Below, in pieces: positions 7,903 to 14,203 of a DNA stretch of 16,521 bases. The stretch comes from JBMYTN01 sp049604415 (GTDB taxonomy: Bacteria; Pseudomonadota; Alphaproteobacteria; Rhodospirillales; Rhodospirillaceae), in contig JBMYTN010000068.1 in NCBI GenBank assembly GCA_049604415.1, forward strand, positions 1-16,521, given 5' to 3'. Each line of letters starts with the position of its first letter. Position 1 is the stretch's first letter. A program made the translations under genes and the position numbers. The notes under the pieces were generated by a model. It was not told the origin of the DNA. It did not search any database and was given only the letters and a program-made list of their open reading frames with translations.

Positions 7903-8172
7903 GACTGAATTACCCCTGCTGCTGCGCCTGTCTTGCCCCTGTTTACGGATCCAGCGCCCCGCAAGATCGACAAAACACGCGTTGTTTGTCCGGTTTTGCC
8001 AGACGGAGGCTCAGAAAGCAACAAAGCTGGGATATGCCCTGCTTAAGCGATCCGGCCGAAGACTGTTCAATCGCTACATTTCGATGACGTTACCATATAT
8101 GTGGTCATAATCAGTTAGACCCCCAACATTTTGGGGTCCACAGGGAAATAAGGGTTGATCCTGCCACATTTC
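7903..8172. other. Non-coding stretch between the NDUFA12-like gene and the nrdJ control region
   Basis: No gene could be supported here. It must hold the leftward promoter of the NDUFA12 cluster, but no clear -35/-10 pair was found. Two dyads are visible: ACCATATATGTGGT at 8092-8105 (12 of 14 positions symmetrical) and GACCCC / GGGGTC at 8118-8123 / 8133-8138. Neither has a T-run, so they look like protein sites or hairpins of unknown role rather than terminators. Confidence 0.5.
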
Positions 8173-8220
8173 ATCCATAATCTAGGGGTCTTGGCATCGA
8201 AGCACCCCTACATATAGCGA
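8173..8220. promoter_or_regulatory. Two NrdR-box-like sites upstream of nrdJ
   Basis: NrdR, the nucleotide-sensing repressor of ribonucleotide reductase genes, binds pairs of 16-bp boxes (consensus near ACACWATATWTWGTGT) with centres about 31-32 bp apart. Here 8205-8220 (CCCCTACATATAGCGA) and, read on the minus strand, 8173-8188 (CCCCTAGATTATGGAT) each match roughly 11 of 16 positions and their centres are exactly 32 bp apart. The second box covers the inferred -10 and the first lies just upstream of the -35, as expected for a repressor. The individual matches are imperfect, and TAGGGGT / ACCCCTA (8183-8189 / 8204-8210) could instead be a hairpin. Confidence 0.5.
8191..8218 (+). promoter_or_regulatory. 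Likely sigma-70 promoter of nrdJ
   Basis: TTGGCA (8191-8196) and TATAGC (8213-8218) are separated by 16 bp. Transcription would start near 8225, giving a leader of about 177 nt before the nrdJ ATG. Position relative to the NrdR-like boxes supports it. Confidence 0.5.
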
Positions 8221-8221
8221 T

Positions 8222-8370
8222 CCGAGGTGGAAACGGATCCGCCTTAAGGGGCGACTCGGCTCAAGATCTGGGGGATTGTGCGGATCGGTACGGCCCACAA
8301 CCCAGCAGCATCAAACGCCCCACACCCCGGCGAAACCAGGGGTGCGGCGCACCGGAACAAAAGACCTCGG
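8222..8370 (+). other. Possible structured 5' leader of nrdJ
   Basis: Several helices can be drawn in the leader. CCGAGGT (8222-8228) can pair with ACCTCGG (8364-8370) and enclose the others. CTGGG plus TTGTG (8268-8272, 8276-8280) pair with CACAA plus CCCAG (8296-8305) with a 3-nt bulge, and CACCCC (8323-8328) pairs with GGGGTG (8339-8344). The ribosome-binding site AAGGA (8389-8393) lies just outside. The B12-box and other conserved segments of the cobalamin riboswitch were searched for and not found. In GC-rich DNA a 7-bp pairing of this kind is not rare by chance. Confidence 0.25.
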
Positions 8371-8401
8371 ACAAAGCCACAAACCCATAAGGACGGCCCC
8401 C

Positions 8402-11400
8402 ATGCGCATCGACCGGCATTTTACCGACGCGACTTCCTCCAACCCCTATGACGCCCTGGCGTTTCGCGACACCACCTCTGAAATCCGCAATCCGGACGGC
8501 TCCATCGTTTTCCAATTGAAGTCCATGCAGGTCCCGGCGGAGTGGTCCCAGGTTGCCGCCGATGTGTTGGCGCAGAAGTATTTTCGCAAAGCGGGTGTGC
8601 CAGCGGCTCTGAAAGCGGTTGAAGAGAATGACGTGCCGTCTTGGCTGTGGCGCAAAGAAGCCGACCTGGACGCCTTGGAGGCTCTGCCGGAAACCGAACG
8701 CTATACCGGTGAAACGGATGCCCGCCAGGTTTTCGACCGCCTGGCCGGAACCTGGACCTATTGGGGCTGGAAAGGCGGCTATTTCGACAGCGAAGCCGAT
8801 GCCCAGGCCTATTTCGATGAAATGCGGATCATGCTGGCCCGGCAAATGGGCGCGCCGAACTCACCACAATGGTTCAACACTGGCCTGCATTGGGCCTATG
8901 GCATCGATGGCCCGTCCCAAGGGCACCATTATGTGGATTTTCAAACCGGCGAGCTGGTGCGTTCCGCAACGGCCTATGAGCATCCGCAACCCCATGCCTG
9001 CTTCATCCAGTCGATCTCCGATGATCTGGTCAATGAAGGCGGCATCATGGATTTGTGGGTCCGCGAGGCCCGGCTGTTCAAATATGGTTCTGGCACCGGG
9101 ACCAATTTCTCTGCCTTGCGGGCGGAAAATGAGCCCCTGTCCGGCGGCGGCAAATCCTCTGGCCTGATGAGCTTCCTCAAGATCGGTGATCGCGCTGCCG
9201 GAGCGATCAAATCCGGCGGCACCACCCGCCGGGCCGCCAAAATGGTGATCTGCGACATCGACCACCCGGATGTGGAAGCCTTTATCGATTGGAAGGCCAA
9301 GGAAGAGCGCAAGGTCGCCGCCCTGGTCACCGGCTCCAAGGTCTGTGAAAAGCATCTGAACGCCATTATGGCCGCCTGTGCCCAATGGGATGGGGCCGCT
9401 GAAGGCGAAGAGGCCGATAATCGGTTTGACCCGAAAATCAACAAAACCCTGCGCAAGGAGATTGTGGCCGCCCGCAAAGCCATGGTGCCGGAAAACTATA
9501 TCCAGCGGGTCATTCACCTGGCCAAGCTGGGCAATACCGGCCTGACCTTCGAAACCTACAATACCGATTGGGACAGCGAAGCCTATCTGACCGTCGCCGG
9601 GCAAAACTCCAATAACTCCGTTCGGGTCACCAATGCGTTCTTGAATGCGGTGAAAGAGGACGGCGACTGGACCCTGCGCGGTCGGAACTCGCGCAAGATC
9701 GACCGCACCCTGAAGGCCCGATACCTGTGGGACAAGGTCACCACGGCGGCTTGGTCCTGCGCCGATCCGGGCATCCAGTTTGATGACACCATCAATGAAT
9801 GGCACACCTGCCCCAATTCCGGTCGGATCAATGCGTCCAACCCCTGTTCCGAATATATGTTCCTGGACGATACCGCCTGTAACTTGGCGTCCCTCAACTT
9901 GCTGACCTTCCGTCAGGAAGGCACCGACAACGGCCATGGCTTTGATGTCGCAGGCTTCTCCCATGCCTGTCGGCTGTGGACCGTGACCTTGGAAATCAGC
10001 GTTCTGATGGCCCAGTTCCCGTCCAAGGAAATTGCTGAGCGCTCCTACCGCTATCGGACCTTGGGTCTGGGTTTTGCCAATATTGGTGGGCTGCTGATGG
10101 CCTCGGGCATGTCTTATGACAGTGATGAAGGTCGGGCACTCTGCGGCGCGATCTCCGCCTTGATGACCGGTGTTTCCTATGCGACCTCAGCGGAAATGGC
10201 CGAGCAGCTGGGGGCCTTCCCGGGCTATGCGGACAATGGCAAAGACATGCTGCGGGTGATCCGCAACCACCGCCGGGCCGCCCAAGGCCGCGCCAAGGGC
10301 TATGAAGGGCTGTCCATCAATCCCGTGCCGCTGGATCTGGACAATTGCCCGCAGGAATCCCTGACCGAAGCGGCCCAAGATGCCTGGGACAAGGCCCTTG
10401 AGCTCGGGGAAGCCCATGGCTACCGCAATGCGCAAGTCACTGTGATTGCGCCGACGGGCACCATTGGCTTGGTGATGGATTGTGACACCACCGGTATCGA
10501 ACCGGACTTCGCGTTGGTGAAGTTCAAGAAGTTGGCCGGTGGCGGATATTTCAAAATCATCAACCGCATGGTGCCCCGTGCTCTGCGCACCCTGGGCTAT
10601 GCGGACGCGGAAATTGAGGCCATCATCCGCCATGCGGTCGGCCATGGCAGCCTGAAGGGCGCTCCGTCCATCAACCACCAAACCCTGACCAGCAAAGGGT
10701 TCGGCCCGGAAGAACTGGCCCGGATCGAAGAAGGCCTGCCCACCGCCTTCGACATCCGCTTTGCCTTCAACAAATACAGCCTCGGCGAAGAGTTCTGCAC
10801 TCAGATCCTTGGGCTGGATCCGGACGCGCTGGACTCGCCAGATTTCAATCTTCTGCAGGCCATTGGGTATTCAGCGGAGCAAATCGAGGCTGCCAACAAC
10901 CATGTTTGCGGCACCATGACCCTGGAGGGTGCTCCCGGTCTGAAGGACGAGCACCTGCCGGTGTTCGATTGCGCCAATCCATGCGGCAAGACCGGCACCC
11001 GGTTCCTGTCGGTAGACAGCCATATCGACATGATGGCCGCCTCCCAACCCTTTATCACCGGGGCGATTTCCAAAACCATCAATATGCCCAATGACGCCAG
11101 CATCGAAGACTGCTCTGAGGCCTATCTGAAGTCCTGGCGTCAGGGTTTGAAAGCCAATGCGCTGTATCGTGATGGCTCCAAACTGTCCCAACCCCTGGCG
11201 ACCCAGGCCTTGGATGCGGCCAATGACGACCAGGAAGACCTGGAAACCGCTACGGCGGGCAAGGCCGCTGCGGCCAAAGCCGAAATCGTTGCGGAGCGGA
11301 TTGTCGAAAAGGTTATGGCGACCCGGACCCGCCTGCCGGACCGGCGCAAGGGCTACACCCAGAAAGCCATTGTCGGTGGTCACAAGGTGTATCTGCGCAC

Positions 11401-12127
11401 CGGGGAATATGAAGACGGACGGGTCGGCGAAATCTTCATCGACATGCACAAAGAGGGCGCGGCCTTCCGCTCTCTGATGAACAATTTCGCAATCGCCATT
11501 TCCATCGGTCTGCAATATGGCGTGCCGCTGGAGGAATATGTCGAGGCCTTCACCTTTACCCGCTTCGAACCCTCGGGGATGGTTGAAGGCAATGCGACCA
11601 TCAAAATGGCCACCTCCATTCTCGACTACATTTTCCGGGAAATCGCGATTTCCTATCTTGGTCGCAATGACTTGGCCCATGTCGAGCCCGAGGACCTGAC
11701 CCCGGATGCCATGGGTGATGGTCATGAGGAAGGCGATCTGCCGGAATGGCAGGACAACCACCTGAACCAAACCATCAGCGCCGGGTATGTCCGCTCCAAC
11801 CTCTATGTGCTCAAGCAGCGCACCGGTGGGACCAAGCGCAAAGAGGAGGCTCAACCGCTGCCGGTGAGCGCCACCATGGAAGATCAGGTTGTGGAAGCCA
11901 AGGTTGCAGGCGGTGGTGCGGGCGCAGCCGGGGTCACCAATGCAGCGGTGTTCGACACCTTGATTGGTGGGGAACAAACCACCGATACAACCATGAGCCG
12001 GATCCGAGAGGCGCGGATGAAAGGCTATGAAGGGGACAGCTGTGGCGAATGCGGCAATTTCACCTTGGTGCGCAATGGCACCTGCATGAAATGTGACACC
12101 TGTGGCGCCACGAGCGGCTGTTCGTAA
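8402..12127 (+). CDS. nrdJ: Adenosylcobalamin-dependent (class II) ribonucleotide reductase
   Basis: 1241 residues, the usual length of the large alphaproteobacterial NrdJ. It reduces ribonucleotides to deoxyribonucleotides using a B12-derived radical, independent of oxygen. The N-terminus MRIDRHFTDATSSNPYDALA and TSEIRNPDGSIVF are typical. Catalytic landmarks: Cys200 (PHACFIQS) and Cys493 (ACNLASLNL) as the redox pair, NPCSE at 480-484 with Cys482 as the radical cysteine, GSGTGTNFSALR from 229, and PTGTIGL at 684-690. The C-terminal tail has CGEC (1214, 1217), CMKC (1228, 1231), Cys1234 and Cys1240, as in the cysteine-rich tail that re-reduces the active site. ATG 8402 is chosen because AAGGA stands 8 nt upstream and homologues start here; the frame is open to 8276 with unlikely sequence. 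Transcribed alone. Confidence 0.97.
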   Translation: MRIDRHFTDATSSNPYDALAFRDTTSEIRNPDGSIVFQLKSMQVPAEWSQVAADVLAQKYFRKAGVPAALKAVEENDVPSWLWRKEADLDALEALPETERYTGETDARQVFDRLAGTWTYWGWKGGYFDSEADAQAYFDEMRIMLARQMGAPNSPQWFNTGLHWAYGIDGPSQGHHYVDFQTGELVRSATAYEHPQPHACFIQSISDDLVNEGGIMDLWVREARLFKYGSGTGTNFSALRAENEPLSGGGKSSGLMSFLKIGDRAAGAIKSGGTTRRAAKMVICDIDHPDVEAFIDWKAKEERKVAALVTGSKVCEKHLNAIMAACAQWDGAAEGEEADNRFDPKINKTLRKEIVAARKAMVPENYIQRVIHLAKLGNTGLTFETYNTDWDSEAYLTVAGQNSNNSVRVTNAFLNAVKEDGDWTLRGRNSRKIDRTLKARYLWDKVTTAAWSCADPGIQFDDTINEWHTCPNSGRINASNPCSEYMFLDDTACNLASLNLLTFRQEGTDNGHGFDVAGFSHACRLWTVTLEISVLMAQFPSKEIAERSYRYRTLGLGFANIGGLLMASGMSYDSDEGRALCGAISALMTGVSYATSAEMAEQLGAFPGYADNGKDMLRVIRNHRRAAQGRAKGYEGLSINPVPLDLDNCPQESLTEAAQDAWDKALELGEAHGYRNAQVTVIAPTGTIGLVMDCDTTGIEPDFALVKFKKLAGGGYFKIINRMVPRALRTLGYADAEIEAIIRHAVGHGSLKGAPSINHQTLTSKGFGPEELARIEEGLPTAFDIRFAFNKYSLGEEFCTQILGLDPDALDSPDFNLLQAIGYSAEQIEAANNHVCGTMTLEGAPGLKDEHLPVFDCANPCGKTGTRFLSVDSHIDMMAASQPFITGAISKTINMPNDASIEDCSEAYLKSWRQGLKANALYRDGSKLSQPLATQALDAANDDQEDLETATAGKAAAAKAEIVAERIVEKVMATRTRLPDRRKGYTQKAIVGGHKVYLRTGEYEDGRVGEIFIDMHKEGAAFRSLMNNFAIAISIGLQYGVPLEEYVEAFTFTRFEPSGMVEGNATIKMATSILDYIFREIAISYLGRNDLAHVEPEDLTPDAMGDGHEEGDLPEWQDNHLNQTISAGYVRSNLYVLKQRTGGTKRKEEAQPLPVSATMEDQVVEAKVAGGGAGAAGVTNAAVFDTLIGGEQTTDTTMSRIREARMKGYEGDSCGECGNFTLVRNGTCMKCDTCGATSGCS

Positions 12128-12150
12128 GTCCCAAAAACCGAGGTACCGAC

Positions 12151-12180
12151 GGGAGGGGAGACAGTCGTCCCTCCCCTCCC
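12151..12180. repeat. Perfect 10-bp inverted repeat after nrdJ
   Basis: GGGAGGGGAG (12151-12160) and CTCCCCTCCC (12171-12180) are perfect complements around a 10-nt loop, 23 nt after the nrdJ stop. It is followed by AAAAAA on the plus strand, so it is not itself a standard terminator for nrdJ, but it adds a stable hairpin before the real one and may protect the transcript end. Confidence 0.7.
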
Positions 12181-12189
12181 AAAAAAGAG

Positions 12190-12226
12190 GCGCCGGAGGA
12201 TCCACCCCTCCGGCGCTTCATTTGTT
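12190..12226. terminator. Bidirectional terminator between nrdJ and the XRE gene
   Basis: A perfect 10-bp stem GCGCCGGAGG (12190-12199) / CCTCCGGCGC (12207-12216) with a 7-nt loop is followed on the plus strand by TTCATTTGTTTTTG. On the minus strand it is followed by CCTCTTTTTT. It can therefore stop both nrdJ and the converging XRE transcript. Confidence 0.88.
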
Positions 12227-12366
12227 TTTGACCTGCCCCATTCGCATTGTGGTGGTTTTGAACGAACGGAACGGTCTAACCAATCGACCGAAAAGGACGC
12301 GTTCCACTTTCCGGATAACAATCCGGCCCCAGCCGTTCTGCATCCCTGTTGGTCAATCCTTGGCTT

Positions 12367-12870
12367 TTAGTCTTCCGCCAAAGCACCCGCCATCAGCTTG
12401 TTGCGACGGGTTCTCGGAGCCCGCGCCCCACGCGGTAGCGCGACGCTGTTGATGAAATCCAAGAAGCTACGACGCACTTCGGGCTCTTGGCTGTTGTAGA
12501 GCCGCACCAGCCAAAGCGTCTCAGCTTGGCGGTCCGCATCATCAAACAGCGCCTTCGGCTCTTCGGGAATGTCCCCCGGAACCCGGCTTTCCCGGATCTC
12601 GTCGACTTTGCGTAAATCTTCAAAAAAGTAGTCGATGGTGACATCCAGGGCTTTGCCGATCCGCCATAGCCGCCCGGCTGAAATACGATTCGCGCCGCGC
12701 TCGTATTTTTGGATCTGTTGGAACGTCACGCCGACCGCATCGGCCAGTTTGGTCTGAGACCATCCAAGGGTCTTGCGTCTGATGCGCAGGCGGTTGCCCA
12801 CTTCCACGTCGATGGGGTCCGGAGAGGATCGACCATCAACTGTTTGTTCTTTTGCGTTGGCGAGAGCCAT
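12367..12870 (-). CDS. XRE-family helix-turn-helix transcriptional regulator
   Basis: 167 residues. An N-terminal Cro/C1-type helix-turn-helix spans about residues 22-79: VGNRLRIRRKTLGWSQTKLA, then AVGVTFQQIQKYERGANRIS and AGRLWRIGKALDVTIDYFFE. The rest is an acidic linker (IPEEPKALFDD) followed by a helical segment (ETLWLVRLYNSQEPEVRRSF) and a basic tail. This form with the FQQIQKYERGANRISAGRL core is common in alphaproteobacteria, where members act as stand-alone regulators; the target here is unknown. ATG 12870 is chosen because AATAAGGAG stands directly upstream; the frame extends to 12927 without support. It converges on nrdJ and is preceded by a perfect TATAAT. A lux-box-like site about 130 bp upstream suggests a link to the adjacent quorum-sensing genes. 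Confidence 0.92.
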   Translation of the reverse strand: MALANAKEQTVDGRSSPDPIDVEVGNRLRIRRKTLGWSQTKLADAVGVTFQQIQKYERGANRISAGRLWRIGKALDVTIDYFFEDLRKVDEIRESRVPGDIPEEPKALFDDADRQAETLWLVRLYNSQEPEVRRSFLDFINSVALPRGARAPRTRRNKLMAGALAED

Positions 12871-12880
12871 ACCACGCTCC

Positions 12881-12954
12881 TTATTCGTTATTATAGGCTG
12901 GGACCACAACGCTTCATAGCGGAACACGCTTTGGGCGATATTTTACTCGCTATT
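12881..12954. repeat. Direct repeat TTAYTCGYTATT upstream of the XRE gene
   Basis: TTATTCGTTATT (12881-12892) and TTACTCGCTATT (12943-12954) match at 10 of 12 positions, with starts 62 bp apart, close to six helical turns. The first overlaps the -10 region and leader of the XRE gene. This is a reasonable candidate for autoregulatory sites of the XRE protein, on position alone. Confidence 0.35.
12890..12895 (-). promoter_or_regulatory. -10 box of the XRE gene
   Basis: On the minus strand this reads TATAAT, a perfect -10, ending 19 nt before the ATG, so the leader would be very short (about 13 nt) and would contain the AAGGAG site. No good -35 is seen at 16-18 bp, which fits a promoter needing an activator. 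Confidence 0.5.
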
Positions 12955-12998
12955 CAACGTTAGTATAACATCTACAGGAAGCCCTATGCAGTGCCATA

Positions 12999-13014
12999 CT
13001 GTAAGAGCTTACAG
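12999..13014. promoter_or_regulatory. Lux-box-like site upstream of the XRE gene
   Basis: The 16 bases CTGTAAGAGCTTACAG are a dyad with 7-base arms (CTGTAAG / CTTACAG) and fit the CTG-N10-CAG rule. Compared with the core of the Vibrio fischeri lux box (CTGTNNGATCNNACAG) only one defined position differs. It lies 129 bp upstream of the XRE ATG and 329 bp beyond the luxR stop. A TATACT on the minus strand (12962-12967) would place the site centred near -51 of a second XRE promoter. Confidence 0.65.
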
Positions 13015-13342
13015 AGCCCAAAGCACCATGGCATCAGGTTCCCATCCGGCAACAAAGCACCCAGTTGGAACGAACAACCCCATCACTCTAGGGGTTATCG
13101 CATGTGTTCAGACTCCTGTAGAGACCTTGGTCTGATTTCATACCAAGGATGTTTTCACTCTATTTGAGGTTTTCTCATTGGTCCAGCAAATAAAGCGCTT
13201 GATGAGTTAAGTTAATTAAACACGGACATTGGTCTATAGTTTTGGAGCTTTCAGCGATCCTGTTGATTAGATACAATTTAGTGATGTTGATGGCGCTATC
13301 GTTGTTTACGCGAAAGGACCAACTCTTGGTACAGACAATCCC
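13015..13342. other. AT-rich non-coding stretch between the lux-box-like site and luxR
   Basis: No convincing gene. An open frame of 35 codons (13028-13135, plus strand) begins 14 nt after the lux-box-like site but has no ribosome-binding site. CATTGGTC occurs twice (13176-13183, 13227-13234), and TTGGTC at 13127, 13178 and 13229 is spaced exactly 51 bp. ACCAA-CTC-TTGGT (13318-13330) is a weak hairpin after luxR without a T-run. Base composition is visibly more AT-rich than in the housekeeping genes. Confidence 0.5.
13125..13148. repeat. Inverted repeat CCTTGGT / ACCAAGG
   Basis: Perfect 7-bp arms at 13125-13131 and 13142-13148 with a 10-bp spacer. On the plus strand it is followed by T-rich sequence (ATGTTTTCACTCTATTT), so it could end a short rightward transcript, or be an operator. 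No other support. Confidence 0.4.
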
Positions 13343-14110
13343 CTAGGGCGTGATTAGCCCTAACCGCATTGCAAGGGCCACGGCATGTACTTTGTTGTAT
13401 ACACCAAGCTTCTCCATCGCATGTGCCAAGTGAAACTTAACAGTCCGCTCGGTAATTCGAAGAATATCTCCAATTTCGCCATTAGTCTTACCGCGAGAGG
13501 CCCAGATAAGGACTTCTTGCTCGCGATCCGTTAAGTCTACTTCTGAAATAACAGGTAAAACCAAACCAGTCTTCTCCCTTAGTTTTTCTGAAATCTTTTC
13601 ATGGTAGTACATCGCTGTCAATCTCAGGCTATGGGCAAGCGGATTCCGAGGCGAGTCGATTTTTCCAAAAAAACTAAACAATCCACTGTCGAGATGCCCA
13701 GCTCCAGAAAGACTATGACATGGGATAACATACCCGTCATCATAACCAAATTCCTGCGCGAGGTCTGCCAGAACGGTGACTTTACGCTTCACACCGGGGT
13801 TACGAACATGACCTTTTAGGTAACCTTCACAGTCCTTCCAGTGGAACGGTTTTGAGGAAGCAGCTGCTTGTCGGACAATGGGATCGACGCCAGCAAACCC
13901 TTCATCCAAATACGCAGCAGTAAAATCTTTCTTCACAGTTGTCCTAAAATATGGCACAACTTCACTTTGAAGCGGAATGCGTGTAATGTCCGCATAGGTA
14001 ATACCAATAAACCCTGCCTCATCTGCAATCTCTGGAAGCAACTTCTCCAGATCTTCAACAGACTCGCAGTCCAATATGCTATTTAAAGTTTCTTCGACCT
14101 TCGAATGCAT
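13343..14110 (-). CDS. LuxR-type quorum-sensing transcriptional regulator
   Basis: 255 residues. An N-terminal autoinducer-binding domain (about 1-165) is followed by a LuxR/GerE helix-turn-helix (about 190-250, LTDREQEVLIWASRGKTNGE then GDILRITERTVKFHLAHAME). Aligned with TraR, the ligand-pocket residues are Tyr67 (Tyr61), Asp76-Pro77 (Asp70-Pro71) and Trp91 (Trp85), with a glycine in SGAG near Gly113; the position of Trp57 is Phe63 here. In the HTH the conserved Glu, Leu and Gly are present. The product should bind an acyl-homoserine lactone made by the divergent LuxI. ATG 14110 is chosen because GGGAAGG lies about 10 nt upstream, while ATG 14134 has no such site and lies inside the lux box. 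Its DNA is more AT-rich than most neighbours, possibly a sign of transfer. Confidence 0.93.
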   Translation of the reverse strand: MHSKVEETLNSILDCESVEDLEKLLPEIADEAGFIGITYADITRIPLQSEVVPYFRTTVKKDFTAAYLDEGFAGVDPIVRQAAASSKPFHWKDCEGYLKGHVRNPGVKRKVTVLADLAQEFGYDDGYVIPCHSLSGAGHLDSGLFSFFGKIDSPRNPLAHSLRLTAMYYHEKISEKLREKTGLVLPVISEVDLTDREQEVLIWASRGKTNGEIGDILRITERTVKFHLAHAMEKLGVYNKVHAVALAMRLGLITP

Positions 14111-14126
14111 CGCTTGAACACCTTCC

Positions 14127-14142
14127 CTGTCCATTCAGACAG
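14127..14142. promoter_or_regulatory. Lux box between luxR and luxI
   Basis: The 16 bases CTGTCCATTCAGACAG fit CTG-N10-CAG exactly, with CTGTC / GACAG arms, and about 13 of the 16 defined positions of the classical 20-bp lux box (ACCTGTNNGATCNNACAGGT) match. Its centre is 69 bp upstream of the luxI ATG, allowing a start near 14177 with the box at about -42 to -44, the usual place for activation. It lies 16 bp upstream of the luxR ATG and covers the inferred luxR transcription start. Confidence 0.72.
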
Positions 14143-14144
14143 CT

Positions 14145-14171
14145 ATTCTACTAAGACTAACAAAAGAACAA
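14145..14171 (-). promoter_or_regulatory. Probable luxR promoter
   Basis: On the minus strand TTGTTC (14171-14166) and TAGAAT (14150-14145) are 15 bp apart; the -10 matches the consensus at 5 of 6. Transcription would start near 14138, inside the lux box. The same bases on the plus strand (AACAAT, 14167-14172) could serve as the -10 of luxI. Confidence 0.42.
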
Positions 14172-14203
14172 TTCAGTCTCCATTGCAATAAAGGAGACCG
14201 CCT

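Noticed and set aside
8276..8401. Upstream extension of nrdJ by 42 codons to a GTG.
   Set aside because: The added residues do not resemble NrdJ N-termini and the internal ATG has a good ribosome-binding site; the stretch is better read as leader.
8103..8401. Cobalamin riboswitch in front of the B12-dependent nrdJ.
   Set aside because: The conserved B12-box and the other core segments could not be found on either strand.
8861..9964. Long minus-strand frames inside nrdJ (also 10871-12205).
   Set aside because: They are shadows of the GC-rich nrdJ codons; the sequences lack domain features and nrdJ is unambiguous.
12311..12326. CCGGAT-AACA-ATCCGG hairpin between nrdJ and the XRE gene as a terminator.
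   Set aside because: No T-run on either strand; the bidirectional terminator at 12190-12226 explains both transcript ends better.
13028..13135. A 35-codon plus-strand frame just downstream of the second lux-box-like site.
   Set aside because: No Shine-Dalgarno sequence, no recognisable protein feature and no good -10 at the right place; probably chance.
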